From: Dolomedes plantarius
Taxonomy: Eukaryota > Arthropoda > Arachnida > Araneae > Dolomedidae
Assembly: GCA_907164885.2 (NCBI GenBank)
Contig: OU015492.1
Coordinates: forward strand, 204,226,968 to 204,290,967
DNA length: 64,000 nucleotides
Reading direction: 5' to 3'
Shown here one piece after another: positions 1 through 11,222 of the stretch (positions are counted from its first letter, which is position 1; every line of letters begins with the position of its first letter). The notes beneath the pieces were generated by a model. It ran no database searches. It was not told the origin of the DNA and saw only the letters and a program-made list of their open reading frames with translations. A program made the position numbers and the translations under genes.

Positions 1-832
1 AGCCATTTGAGCTCAAAAGGTATGGATCTTCACCTCTGAGCCAAACTGCGAAAATACTGCACTTCGTGTTGGTTACAATTGGATTGTTGTTTGGTTTCAT
101 GTTGGTCACACATACGCAAAAATCGACAAGGGGTTTCGGAGAAATTTATATTTTATTTTCCAGAAAAGAAAAGTGTGGTGTGAATACGACAGAGAATATA
201 CCCAAAATTAAAAGCCTTTTTTTCCCTATCTATATATATAAAACAGTTCTGTACCTGACTGACATACAACGCACAGACCAAACTGCTGGACCTAAAGGGC
301 TGAAATTTTGCATGGCGATCCCTCTTATGGTGTAGGGGTACACTAAAAAAGATTTTTGAAAAATTCTTCTTAGATTTTTTTAAAAATTAAATTTTTAAGC
401 TATCTTTTTGTAACTTTTTTTAAGTTGCATTTAAAATAATAATTTGAAGGTTATAAAATTTATATCACGAGAAAGATGATAAAATTTCCTTTAAAATGAA
501 GTCTTTTTCGAATGTTTACCTCCATTTTCTGATTTTCGGTGAATTTTTAAAGATAAATTTTTAGAATTTAATTATTAAGTGCTGATAGCGTGATTTCTTT
601 TTCTAGTACTTTAAATAAATTGATCGTCACGTCATAAGAACGAAGTAGACAAAAAAAAAAATACTTTTTTTTTCTTGCTAATGCGGCAGACGATTGGACA
701 TTATCCAAAAGAATATTACAATAAAGTAAAAGATATGTTCCTCAAACTGTACTATATCATTTAGTATGTCCTATTAGATTTAATCTGAATATTTTCTTCT
801 ACATTACTTTGTCTATAAAAATATCCCTTACG

Positions 833-835
<3 letters not shown>

Positions 836-867
<32 letters not shown>
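836..867. repeat. (TA)n array, internal to H1 copy 1
   Basis: About 16 TA units just left of the nested element's CTAG end; the matching right part of the array continues from about 1956 to 1978. The array was therefore split by the insertion. Confidence 0.9.
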
Positions 868-868
<1 letters not shown>

Positions 869-1955
869 TAGCTGTACCCGTCCCGGCGTTGCTCGGGTAA
901 TGTAATTACCAATTTTTTAGCAGCCTTAACCCTTTGTTAATGGGCGTCGCTGTCATCCTTTTCCTCACCACGATACATTATTTTACCCATATAAATTTAA
1001 TCCTTTCTGGCACATTTTGGCAAAATTTTTGACATAGGATTACTAATCGAATATCACTGCAATAGTAATCGATTTCCTTGATAGCGAACATGTCACATCC
1101 TCCACATGCTGAAATTCTTTGAAATCTTCATAGATTTTTTCCACAAACACACCACAAATTATATGATATTAACTAAGTGTTGGCCAAAAAAATTACGGCA
1201 TTAATAAATGCGATTTTTTAATCGATTATCACTGCAATAGTAATCGATTTCCTTTAACCACCCAATCCCTCATAGAAAACAAACGCCCCAACACATCACG
1301 TGTTTGACGTCGAAAAAGACACGCCTATTTTCCCTCCCTTTACCTTCGTCCGGAAATGAAGAACGAAATCTCCAAAATGAGGTTTCTCGCAAGAGTTTCC
1401 GAATCATAAAATAAATTATTAAAAAATAACTACAATTTGTAAATTAATTTTGGTTCTGGCTTTCGAAACTGTGATGTCTAGGGTCACTGAGATAAAAATT
1501 TCGTAAAAATGTAACGACATTTACGTATCGATTCGACAATTTGGAAATAAGGGTCGCGGCCAAAATCGCGTTTTTTCCCGAAAAACGGGTGCGTACAGGC
1601 GATCGAAGAAAAATCACAATTAATCGATAAATTAAGACAGACAATTTTAATTGTGATTTCCGTATAGTGTCATCTTTCCCGTATAGGCTCGTCCGAAAAA
1701 AAAAAATTCTTGGACGGAAACGTTAGGATTTACGGAGCTTTTACTCGTCCGGGAGCTCCAAATCACGACTAAATATTTAATTACGGAAAATCTAATTAAA
1801 AAATCTAAAAAAGGGCTTCGAGGTGCATAATGAGACCTCGGGGGGCATCTTCGTGTCGAATCTCAAGACTGTCCGACCTGCCGTCTTTGCGCCGTGCCGC
1901 GAGCAGACAAAAACTCGGTCACACACACACAGACTTTGCCTTTTATATATAAAGA
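868..1955 (-). mobile_element. Helitron-like element H2-type, nested and reversed in H1 copy 1
   Basis: Read on the minus strand it begins TCTTTATATATAAAAGGCAA (ending at 1955) and finishes with the hairpin region ACCCGAGCAACGCCGGGACGG and CTAG (868-871 on plus). Both flanks are TA repeat, so it inserted into the TA array of the surrounding H1 element. Inside is a direct duplication of a segment centred on 'tatcactgcaatagtaatcg' (about 1050-1075 and 1221-1247). No coding capacity is seen. The 3' hairpin is close to the one ending the element at 6999-8821, so I place both in one family. Confidence 0.7.
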
Positions 1956-2110
1956 TATATATATATATATATATATACATCAATTGTATATATTGATCGT
2001 CGTATTTTTTATAAATATATATATATTTATCTTTTTCTCATTAATTGCATACATTGACCATTGAATTTAATTTGAATGTACTCCGTAGCGAAGCGCGGGT
2101 TTTCAGCTAG

Positions 2111-4600
2111 TTATTAATAAAAATAGAAGAGAACGAAGCTATCCAAGGATGTTCAATAAAGGTTATTTTTAGAGGTTACCTTTCAGGGAATTCGTAAGAA
2201 ATATTTCTATTTTTTGCAGTTTTAAGAGGCACATACCTTTTAAGGGAACAAGATACCTTCAACGTAATTTTGTTTTAAATTTTCAATATTTTACTTTATA
2301 TACAAAATGAAAATAATTAATATACTTTTTGCTACATTGAAATCACTTAGAATTCACAAATAAGTATTTTGTGGAAGATTAGGTCCTGTTTTTCAAAAAA
2401 TTCTTCAAAAATGTCGGAAATTTTCAAAATGTTCCATGCGCATTCGTTTCCTTGTAATTTCTTCCAAATATCTCAGGATTGTTTACGAAAGTGTTTGTCA
2501 CAAAACTGTGCAAAGTTCTTTGAAACCCCAAATATTTTTTTTCAAATTTATAGACCCTGAAATAAAGTAAAAACATGCAAAAACGCAAAAAAAATATCAG
2601 GCAGGATAAAAAAAATTATTATTTAAAACTTTTGATGCCTACAAAAAAATTTCAATGTAGAGTTATGTTTAGATACATATGGTAAACTTAAATTAAAATA
2701 TTTTAGGTTTTTAAATGATATGGAATGCGCATGGAGCATTTTGAAAAAATGCTAGCGTTTGTGAAAAAAATTTTTAAAAAAAGGCATTATTCTGCTAAAA
2801 AATCGTTATTTTGAATTCTAAGGATATTGAATGCAGTAAAAAAGAATAAAAAGAATTCTTTTTCTGTATATCGGGTTTAAAAAAAAAAAAATAAAAATAA
2901 AAAAAATTCGAGATCGAAGGTCCATTGTCCCCTTAAAGGCTAAGAGCTGGACAAACATATCGCCATTTTCAATCATTATTAGTTACTAAAATAACTTATT
3001 GAGAAATATGAAAATTTTACTGTGAGTTAAACACTCTTTCTTATTTTCAAATATGGCTCTCAGTTTTTTTCTAGCTCAGAGGGAAATTGTTCAATTGTTT
3101 AAAGTTTTAACCATTGTTTTTTTCATTCTTATGTCATTTCGCACATGATATGAATAAAACAGTTCGCTAGAATACCGTGAAATTTTATACATGGCCATTT
3201 AAACATATATCATTAGAATGACCTACTGTTATGTCATTCCTACCATAAAAATATTATTTACGGGGGTCCAGAACACAAAATTGTTCGAATTTTCGAAAAA
3301 AATTTTATTGCATTAAAAATTTTTGTGTTGTTTTGCGCTTAAAATGACGTTTAAATCATGTTTCTATCTTAATTAGAACAGGAGAATTATTATTATTATT
3401 TTTTTTTTTTGCAATATTCTAATAGTAGCCAATCGTCGTTTAAACCTGTAAGTGCGTTTTTCTGGATGATGGGTTTTTTCTCCATTTCTCGTATTTAAAT
3501 TGTTATAAGTCAAGAACCGTTTAAGATAAATAGTTGAAACTTGTAACATGTCTTTTTCACCTATTTTACTTTAATTTTAATTCAGAAAATTCGAAAAAAA
3601 TATTTACTTTTGAAAATATGATTTTTTAAAAATAAGTTGCATAATTTTTTTCGGAATTTTTCATCTAAATATTTTTAATTTTTTAAAAAATTAATATTTT
3701 TAAAAATGATGAATTAAAATTAAAACTTAAATATTTCTGTTTAATTAAATGAAAAAAAATTGAAATTCGACAAATAATATTTCGAGATATAACGATTTTA
3801 AATTACCCCACTTTTATTAAAAATTTTTAATTTTAAATTTTTTTAAAAACTTTTTGACAAGTTTTATGATGTGATTTTGTTTACAAATTATATGTTTAAT
3901 CATCACAAAAAAATCAAAATTTTAACTCAATAAATAAAAAAATTTCAAAATGTGTCCCGGACAGTAAAATTTATCAAAATATTTTTCAAAATTTCAAATC
4001 TTTTTTTAAGCACCTTTTTTTTATATGAAGATCTAAGAATTTTGATTTCAAAGAAGTTCATTTTAAAGATATCTTTCTATTCTAAAAAAAAGTAACACCC
4101 GCTGCCGCTGTCAAAAGCTTGTCACGCTATCTACTTTGAAACCGCTAGGGGTATAGGGTCGAGAGCGATACCAATGGATGTAGAAAAATGGGGGACCAAA
4201 GAGACAAATCTCATCTTCGTCAGACTTTAAGTTTTTTTCTATTTTATGTTTTGTGGGAAAATATTGACTGTTTCATCTTGAGATTACGATAACTCGCCAA
4301 AAAATGATCGTATAATTTTGATCTTTTTGCAATCTAAGACTACAGACATTTTTCTTTCAAACTAGACCTCATTTGTTTAAAAATATTTTAAAACAGACTA
4401 ATATTTTCATAAAAAAATGTGAACACAGTTTTTCAAGAAATATAGTCCCCTATGTGGATGTAATATCGATGCTCCTCGAGTTTTTATCTTACAAAGAAAA
4501 TATTTACATCATCTGGAAGCTGAAAGCTTTCTTATTCATATAAACCTCATTTCAAATCTATATCTTAAATTTTCGATTTTTAATTGAAGTTTAAAGCTGA
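2111..4600. other. AT-rich intergenic DNA, no gene seen
   Basis: Very AT-rich sequence with many A and T homopolymers. The short open frames here (for example about 2369-2560) have no recognisable domain and biased composition. No terminal repeats or target duplications were found. Confidence 0.6.
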
Positions 4601-4732
4601 TAATTCAACAGTGATGAAACGCCCTTCGCATTAAGGATGACAACTGTAAATAGATGGAAGTTGTTACATTGCCCCCAAATCACCCCTATGTATCTCGCTA
4701 TTAGCCATAACACAGGAGCGAGCGTAGCCAGC

Positions 4733-4751
4733 CTAGGGGCGAAGCCCCTAG
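4733..4751. other. Perfect 8-bp stem with GAA loop, ending in CTAG
   Basis: The sequence CTAGGGGC-GAA-GCCCCTAG is a perfect inverted repeat. A GC hairpin next to CTAG is what a Helitron-like 3' end would look like, and the preceding GAGCGTAGCCAGC is unusually GC-rich for its surroundings. No matching 5' end was found, so it may be an isolated element tip. Confidence 0.45.
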
Positions 4752-4937
4752 CATTATACAAAATAATTTTAAAACTAAAAAAAATATGTATATTCATTAC
4801 TATACAGACGCAAGTCTGTGCGCATTGTCATAACAATGAAAAACAATGGTTGAAATTAAAAAAAAATTAAAATATTTATTTTCAACGTAGAAAAATTGAG
4901 AGCCGTATTTATAAAGAAGAAAAAGGGTTTAACTCAC

Positions 4938-5446
4938 TGTCGGGTCTGCCGCGTCAACCCCTTTTGCTTTGTCCCTGTACTTTCCTCTCAAGAAAGAAGT
5001 AGGTTAGGGCAATGACCCCGGCTTAATAAGGGATTCGTGTGGTGTTCGTAGACGAGGTCCCGGGCAGAAGTCAGGGGGACGTCGGAGAGACTGATTGTGC
5101 CCACGCGAGAGAAAGCGTGTGGTGTTTTTAGTCTGCGGTTGTTGGCTCTTGAGAGAGTCGGGCAGACGAATACAGTGCGTGGGTGTATTGAGACCCCGAA
5201 GACGCACTAGGTCTTTGTTAGATAACAGTCATTGGGAGATGACTGAAGTAGTTAATTGATTGTATAATACTGTAAAATAAGTTTGTAGATAGCTGTGTTT
5301 GTGCTTACGAAAGAAAATAAAATTTTGAATATTCACTGGTGTGGTACTGAACTTTGTGATGTGAAAATTTACTTGTGTACCACTGCAAACGTCCTGACAA
5401 CGAAACGAATCAAAGCAAACCTGCAGAAGTGAAGAAGGGTTCGACA
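4938..5446 (+). mobile_element. Solo LTR with 5-bp target duplication
   Basis: The segment starts TGTCG and ends CGACA, a short inverted terminus as in LTRs (TG...CA), and is bracketed by an identical 5-bp direct repeat CTCAC at 4933-4937 and 5447-5451. It is 509 bp long, contains AATAAA near 5317 suited to the R-region polyadenylation signal, and is more GC-rich than its flanks in its first half. No internal retroelement sequence adjoins it, so it is best read as the product of LTR-LTR recombination. A 5-bp duplication fits Ty3/Gypsy or BEL/Pao; I cannot tell which. Confidence 0.75.
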
Positions 5447-5451
5447 CTCAC

Positions 5452-6038
5452 CTTAAAATTTTCATATTTATGAATAAATTATTTTAGTAACTACTGGTGA
5501 TTGAAAACAGGGTTATGTTTGTCGAGTCACTTTAAACGGTACGTGTCCCCGTAACTGAATTAAAAGATACTCAGCTTTTGGCTGATGTTTGGTTATCTAA
5601 TGAATGATATTTACAATTTTACGATGTCTTTCATATCAAAGTTTCGAAACTTTAAAGGATCTATTTTAGAAAAAGAAATTACTAGGAGGATCTTTTAATT
5701 TCACATTTCGAATTATAAATCTGTTTCCATAAAAAAAAATATTGATAACTTAAATTAAATGTTCTAAAATATTATAAATACGGTCGTACTGCGATACGTT
5801 CGAAGAAATCATTCTTTCCCATCTATTCTGCGTCTAAATGATGTTAATATTATTCAATTTGTTTAGTGTTCTGGTTGAGGAAAAACCTTATCAGCCGTGA
5901 CTCGTATCTGTAAAGTCTTACAGTAGGCCGAGAACTAGTCTATGTGGAACAATTTCGATTCCACTCTTATAGATATACGAACAACACAGTGGTCGAAATT
6001 TAAATCGTTGATCATTGTAATTTATGCTTTTTAATATA
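5452..6038. other. Intergenic stretch, nothing recognised
   Basis: No open frame of note, terminal repeat or tandem array seen between the solo LTR and the reversed H1 element. Confidence 0.5.
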
Positions 6039-6111
6039 CTAGCTAAAAACCCGCACTTCGCTACGGAGTACATTAAAATTAAATACAATGGTCAATGTAT
6101 CCAATTAATGC

Positions 6112-6114
<3 letters not shown>

Positions 6115-6167
<53 letters not shown>
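6115..6167. repeat. (TA)n microsatellite
   Basis: About 26 TA units in the 3' part of H1 copy 2; a shorter array follows at 6205-6226. Confidence 0.95.
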
Positions 6168-6170
<3 letters not shown>

Positions 6171-6826
6171 AATACGACGATCAATGTATACAATTAATGT
6201 AAATATATATATATATATATATATAAAATCGTTAGGAATATTTTTAAAGACAAAATAATGTAGAAGAAAATACTCAAATGAAATCTAATAGGGCATACTA
6301 AAGAATATAGTATAGTTATTATAGTACAGTTGTAGGAACATATCTTTTACTGTGTTTTAATTTTTTTTGGATAATGTCCAATCGTCTGCCGCATTAGAAA
6401 AAAATTTTTTTTTTACCTATTTCGTTGTTATCACGTGACGATAAATTTATTTAAAGTACCAGAAAAAGAAATCACGTGATCAGCATTTAATAAATTCTAA
6501 AAATTAATCTATAAAAATTCACCAAAAATCAGAAAATGGAGATAAAGATTCGATAAAGATCTCATTTTAAAGGAATTTTTATGATCTTTCTCGTGATAGA
6601 AATTTTATAACTTTTAATTTATTATTTTAAATGCAATCTTACAGTTACTAAAACAGCTTAAAAATTTAATTTTAAAAAATCTAAGAAGAATTTTTCAAAA
6701 ATCTTTCTTAGTGCACCCTAACACTATAAGAAGTATCGCTATGCAAAATTTCAGACCTTTAGGTCCAGCGGTTTGGTCTGTGAGTTGTATGTCAGTCAGT
6801 CAATCAGTCAGTCAGTTACGGAACTG

Positions 6827-6827
<1 letters not shown>

Positions 6828-6909
<82 letters not shown>
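6828..6909. repeat. (TA)41-type microsatellite
   Basis: An uninterrupted TA array of about 82 bp forming the 5' tip of H1 copy 2. Confidence 0.95.
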
Positions 6910-6911
<2 letters not shown>

Positions 6912-6998
6912 TTATACAGAACAGTATTCATTCTTTCATTATTTTATGTGAAAACAATTTAAGACAAATAAAGAATGTTATGGTAAATGATATTATTA

Positions 6999-8821
6999 TC
7001 TATATATATAAAGGAAGAAATCCTGACTTATTCACGTATCAACGCCCAGCAAAAACTATTGGAGATACAGATATGAAATTTTAGGAGCTTATTACTTTTG
7101 TGCTGAAGGCGTCATTTAAGAAGCGATTTTTCAAAATTCGCCTACCAAGGGAGGGAGGGGGCAAAACGTGTTTTTTACATATTCCTTTATATCTCGAAGA
7201 AGAAAACATATCCATAAGATTCTTGCTTTAAAATGAAAGGAACACGAAAGCCTAAAAATCAAATTTCAGAATTTTTCAAAATTCGGTCCCCAATTGGGGG
7301 GAGGGGGCAAAACATGTTTTTCCCATATTCCCTCATATCTCAAAGAAATAAAAAATATATCCATAAGATTCTTGCTTTAAAATGTAAGGAACTTGATTAT
7401 CTAAAATCAATTTCAGGATATTTCAAAATTCGGCGCCCAATTGGGGGGAGGAGGCAAAACATGTTTTTCCCATATTCCCTCATATCTCAAAGAAATAAAA
7501 GAGATATCCATAAGATTCTTGCTTTAAAATGTAAGGAACTTGATTATCTAAAATCGATTTCAGGATTTTTCAAAATTCGGCCCCAAGGGGGGGGGGGCTA
7601 AACGTGTTTATCAAATATACCTTCATATCTGAAAGTAGGAAACGGATATCCATAAGATTCTTGCTTTAAAATGAAAGGAAGACGATTACCTAAAAATCAG
7701 TCTCAGGATTTTTCAAAATTCGCCTCCACAAGGAGGTTAGGGGGCGCAAAACGTGTTTTTTACATATTCCTTCATATCTCAAAGAAGGAAATTGATATCC
7801 ATAAGATTCTTGATTTAAAATGAAAGGAACGCGAAAATCTAAAAATCAATTTCAGGATATTTCAAAATTCGGCCCCATTGGGAGGGGGGGGCTAAGCGTG
7901 TTTTTTACATATTCCGTCATATTTCAAAGAAGGAAACAGATATCCATAAGATTCTTGATTTAAAATGTAAGAAATACGATACCTAAAAATCAGCTTCAGG
8001 ATTTTTCAAAATTCGCCCCCCAAGGAGGGGAGGGGGAGCAAAACGTGTTTTCTACATATTCCTTCATATCCCAAAGAAGGAAATTGATATCCATAAGATT
8101 CTTGATTTAAAATGAAAGGAACGCGAAAATCTAAAAATCAATTTCAGGATATTTCAAAATTCGGCCCCATTGGGGTGGGGGGGGGGGGGCTAAACGTGTT
8201 TTATACATATTCCGTCATATCTCAAAGAAGGAAACAGATATCCATAAGATTCTTGATTTAAAATGTAAGAAATACGATTAAATGTAACAAACACGATCAA
8301 TGTCACGATTTTTCGACCTGCGCTTTAGATTTTGTAAAAATTGCTAGAAATAATCCAATAATTTATATTTTCTATATATCACTATTTTGAACACCAAATT
8401 GGTATGAGGGGAAAAGAGAGAGATCAACCTTAATTAAATGAAGTGTGGAAAGGTGTGTGTGTGTGTGTGAATTGTATATATTTCGGGTGTTGGTGCATAT
8501 ACATCTAGAGCTCAGGTTAACTCCATTCATTTTTATTATCCTGGGCAACGCCAGGTAATTCTTTGTTTATGAAACCGGCGATTTTCACAAGGGTTTACTG
8601 GGAAGCCCTCAAACTCCTCAAAGGGCCGGGATCCAGTGGGATATCAAAATTGAAAGGAACATTTTAATGCTGACATCAGCATGGGGGGGGTTATTATAAT
8701 ATGCTGATGGGATGCTGACCAGTGGAGAGGGGTACCGATTGGCATAAAATGCAAATATACATATCATACAAGTAAGCTTTATTAAGGGTACACCCGTGCA
8801 ACGCCGGGTTTATAAAGCTAG
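6999..8821 (+). mobile_element. Helitron-like element H2 carrying a minisatellite
   Basis: It starts TCTATATATATAAAGGAAGA and ends with the hairpin ACCCGTGCAACGCCGGGT (8791-8808), a short spacer and CTAG (8818-8821), flanked by AT-rich DNA. No protein is encoded. Most of the first 1.3 kb is an eight-unit tandem repeat (separate entry). A second, similar hairpin CCTGGGCAACGCCAGG at about 8540-8555 suggests either two ends joined in tandem or an older nested copy. Minisatellites inside DINE/Helentron-type elements are known from insects; the family assignment here rests on ends only. Confidence 0.7.
7121..8285. repeat. Minisatellite: 8 units of about 146 bp
   Basis: The anchor TCAAAATTCG occurs at 7131, 7276, 7423, 7570, 7713, 7862, 8006 and 8154, giving spacings of 145, 147, 147, 143, 149, 144 and 148. 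Each unit has a G-rich tract (runs of 4-10 G), then CAAAACGTGTTTT or CTAAACGTG, 'catattcc..catatct' and 'atccataagattcttg'. Units at 7713 and 8006 match each other best, as do those at 7862 and 8154, so the right half is a dimer of about 292 bp present twice. The units at 7276 and 7423 are also close to each other. Open frames across it are by-products of the repeat. Confidence 0.95.
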
Positions 8822-8839
8822 TACATTCATAAAAGTGAA

Positions 8840-8915
8840 AAAAAAATTCAGGTAATCTCTTCTAACGAAACTACCGCGAGTTATTAACGTAGGATTACTT
8901 ATCGTTGCTTACCTC
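8840..8915. repeat. Dispersed about 65-bp repeat, copy 1
   Basis: The segment around 'ctaacgaaactaccg...aacgtaggattacttatcgttgc' has an inverted copy at 23191-23262. A shorter related piece (GTAATCCTACGTTAA) lies at 9066-9080, so 8858-9080 may be a small inverted-repeat element. Confidence 0.6.
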
Positions 8916-9631
8916 TTTTCTTTTATTTATTTTTTTTATTTTTTGACGCATTGTGATACTTTTCTGTTTAACTGTTCACATCTACTGGGTTTGGCGCGCT
9001 GCTAAAATTATAACTCGCGATGGACTCTGAAATTTTTCTTTCCGGAGGACCGTTATTGAGGAACGTAATCCTACGTTAAAATCCTTTACTCTTAAATCCC
9101 GAACCAGACTACACTTCATTGATAATAACTGACTTCAAAACTGATGATTAGGCACACAATAGTTAATATTCAGTCTTACATAATCTTATGTCCTAAAATG
9201 ATTACAGCGTGTGACAGTAGTAATACATTTAATAAATTAAGGGCAGTTACACGAAAGAAGTGGCTGTTCATAATAACTTAATAAGTTAACCCTGAAAAAC
9301 GTGCATTTCACATTTTTATTTTTTAATAGCTATTTTCATGATCACTTAACAACTTAATATCTTGATCACTTAATATCTTGAGTACACCTGTTGCTCGTTT
9401 TATGTTATATGTTTCTAGACTAGGGTGACCAGATTGTAACATTGGCAAAGCTGGACACCATTGTCCGGCGGGGAGGGGATGTTCTTGATTAAAAATTTGG
9501 TCTATATGGAACAACAAAAATTTTCATAGAACGCAAAAATAGTATTTAATATATATTTTTAAATTTCAACATAAGTACTATTTACAAATATAATAAATAA
9601 AAAAAAATTATGTATAGTATTATATTATTCT

Positions 9632-9852
9632 TTGCCATATTTCGCATTTGCATGAATTTTTTTTAGTAGATTTCTGTCGTTGTTTAAAAGTTCATAAAAG
9701 TTTTCACAAGAATTTGTTAAATTATATTTCACACATAAAATGACTTTCAAAGTCTCAACACTTAATTGTAATTTTTCGGATGTCCACACTTTTATTTACC
9801 GTAGAAAAAACGCGTTCAGTCGTAGCATTAGTTCCTGGTAAGGACAGCTCTT
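9632..9852 (-). pseudogene. hAT transposase C-terminal (dimerisation) fragment
   Basis: Minus-strand translation shows PGTNATTERVFSTVN, the conserved motif at the start of the hAT C-terminal dimerisation domain, followed after a single-base shift near 9785 by a helix-rich stretch containing LSVETLKVILCVKYNL and ending in a stop near 9632. This is the end of a hAT transposase; no catalytic residues remain upstream. It lies inside, and in the same family as, the TIR-bounded element 9421-11214. Confidence 0.7.
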
Positions 9853-10218
9853 ATTCCACAATTTTTAGTGCATTATTGTATGGAACATGGTTTGTTTCAA
9901 AATTCGAATTCTCACTACTGATCAACAATGCGAACTTTGATAAGCAGTTCTCGATAATCAGGTCAACAATTATTTGTTATTATTAAAGTTTAACATTATG
10001 TGGTTCTCTTTCTTATTTACCCTGCAATCCTCTAACGGTCCAGGCAGACTATAAAGTAAGAGGCATAAACATAAATAATTCCTTTTTTATTCTACGTAGA
10101 GGTAGACTAACATAGACCGACTTGGGGCTTCAAATAATAACACAACAGTACCGCAACTTGCCTTACTAAGAAACTGAACTTTAAAGTCGTAATGAACCCT
10201 TTCAGGCAGAATATACGT

Positions 10219-10680
10219 TGTTACGTCTTGGCCCTTTTCGGGGGAAAAGGGGCCACCAAAGCAAAAGCCCATCCCTTTACGAATTCTTCCCGCTTCCAAG
10301 AACCGATCGTGGGTCGCTCCTGCGTCCCCCCCCCCCTTCGGCCAGCTGGCTGAAAAGAAAAAGAGAGAGTTTTGGGGAAGCAAGGAGAGAAGGTGGCTGT
10401 ATATTGAGCCTCGAATTTGTCCGTCGAATACGGTGCGGGAATGCGCCGTTGCGGACCGAAGGCCTGAAAAATTCCTGTCTCGGTTCCCGATTTTACGAGT
10501 GGAGAGATACATCTCTGTTGAGAGACTTGTAAACGATATTTTGGTTCCTATAGAACCTCTCATATGCAGAGGAGCCTAGACTCTCTGTTTTGTACATAGT
10601 GTACAGTTTTTTATTTAATACATGCTCTGTGTCATATATTTGTCTCTCGTGTGTCTCATTTTTCCACCGAGGACGTTACA
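10219..10680. mobile_element. Solo LTR with 4-bp target duplication, nested in hAT
   Basis: Bounded by TGTTACGTC and GACGTTACA (inverted termini with one mismatch) and flanked by ACGT on both sides (10215-10218 and 10681-10684). The 462-bp body is GC-rich in its left half and has a TTTAATACA/ATTTAATA-type polyadenylation region near 10610, so the retroelement probably read left to right. A 4-bp duplication is common in part of Ty3/Gypsy. Its two overlapping open frames (158 and 104 residues) have no retroelement domain and are chance frames. Confidence 0.75.
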
Positions 10681-11222
10681 ACGTTCACTAACAATACCCG
10701 TAACCATCGGGCTTTGAAATGAGTATCGAAATCGTGCAGCCACCTAGGCTAAATACTAATACGTGCTCTATCAATTAAATACCGTTATAAACCTTCAATC
10801 TAACTTTTCTCGCCTCTCCGTATCCCTACCAATAGCGTAGCGTACTACCGTACAAATCTCCACTCCCTTCTTGGGCTCTTGCCAACTCAGCGTGTGTCAC
10901 TTAAATAGACCAGACACCTTCTCCGAACTCACTTCGACTGGCCTGCACTGCGCAGCTACCAGAAATTTGCATCTGAGCAACACGCGAACCCTACAACATT
11001 ATAAAATTAGCAAAAATAATATAAAACTCATATCCTGGCTAAATAGCTACATGGCCGCCGAAAGCCGTATATTCCCTTCCCGTTCTCCCTCCGTTCCCTA
11101 GCTTGTCGTGCATTCTTTCCAAAAATCGGGACTTTTATAAAACGCCGCGGGACGCGGGACAAATTGTTAAAAATCGGGACTGTCCCGCCGAGAGCGGGAC
11201 GTCTGGTCACCTTATTCTAGAC

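Larger units (their letters stand above)
229..2110 (+). mobile_element. Helitron/DINE-like element H1, copy 1 (non-autonomous)
   Basis: The element starts TCTATATATATAAAACAGTT and ends in CTAG after a GC-rich palindrome (GCGAAGCGCGGG, about 2085-2096), the plan of Helitron-like elements: 5' TC, 3' hairpin, CTAG. The body holds the family signature 'ctggacctaaagggctgaaatt' region near 287-310, AT-rich spacer, an internal TA array and a 3' tail with the repeated 'cattgatcg'/'cattgacca' motif. The same order recurs at 43006-43796 and, reversed, at 6039-6911. No Rep or helicase coding sequence is present, so it could only move with proteins supplied elsewhere. About 1.1 kb of its length is a second, reversed element (868-1955) sitting in its TA array. 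Ends are inferred by comparison with the copy at 43006, whose boundaries are proved by an empty site. Confidence 0.75.
6039..6911 (-). mobile_element. Helitron/DINE-like element H1, copy 2
   Basis: On the minus strand it starts TCTATATATA at 6911 and runs through the family signature (about 6745-6775, 'tttaggtccagcggtttggt' on plus) to the hairpin GTAGCGAAGTGCGGG and CTAG at 6039-6042. Its three TA arrays (6115-6167, 6205-6226, 6828-6909) lie exactly where H1 copies have TA tracts, at the 5' tip and twice near the 3' end, and have expanded strongly. CAGTCAGTCAATCAGTCAGT at about 6791-6815 is the expanded CTGA-type motif also seen at the start of the 43006 copy. Confidence 0.75.
9421..11214 (-). 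mobile_element. hAT element with 8-bp target duplication (defective)
   Basis: Terminal inverted repeats TAGGGTGACCAGA and TCTGGTCACCTTA are flanked by the identical 8-bp direct repeat TTCTAGAC (9413-9420 and 11215-11222), the length typical of hAT transposons. The right subterminal region has five CGGGAC motifs plus an inverted one within 80 bp, typical transposase-binding style clustering. A broken minus-strand hAT C-terminus is at about 9632-9850. A 462-bp solo LTR (10219-10680) is inserted in the middle. Most of the transposase gene is missing. Confidence 0.85.

Noticed and set aside
4933..5451. A host gene with short minus-strand frames (67 and 72 residues)
   Set aside because: The interval is bounded by LTR-type termini and an exact target duplication.
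7233..7601. 122-residue plus-strand open frame
   Set aside because: It is a translation of the 146-bp minisatellite; the peptide repeats because the DNA does, and other units carry stops.
7121..8285. CRISPR array
   Set aside because: Units of 146 bp repeat over their whole length with no unique spacers, in a eukaryotic setting.
10087..10563. 158-residue minus-strand frame and 104-residue plus-strand frame
   Set aside because: They overlap each other within and beyond a solo LTR; the higher GC content there lengthens chance frames.
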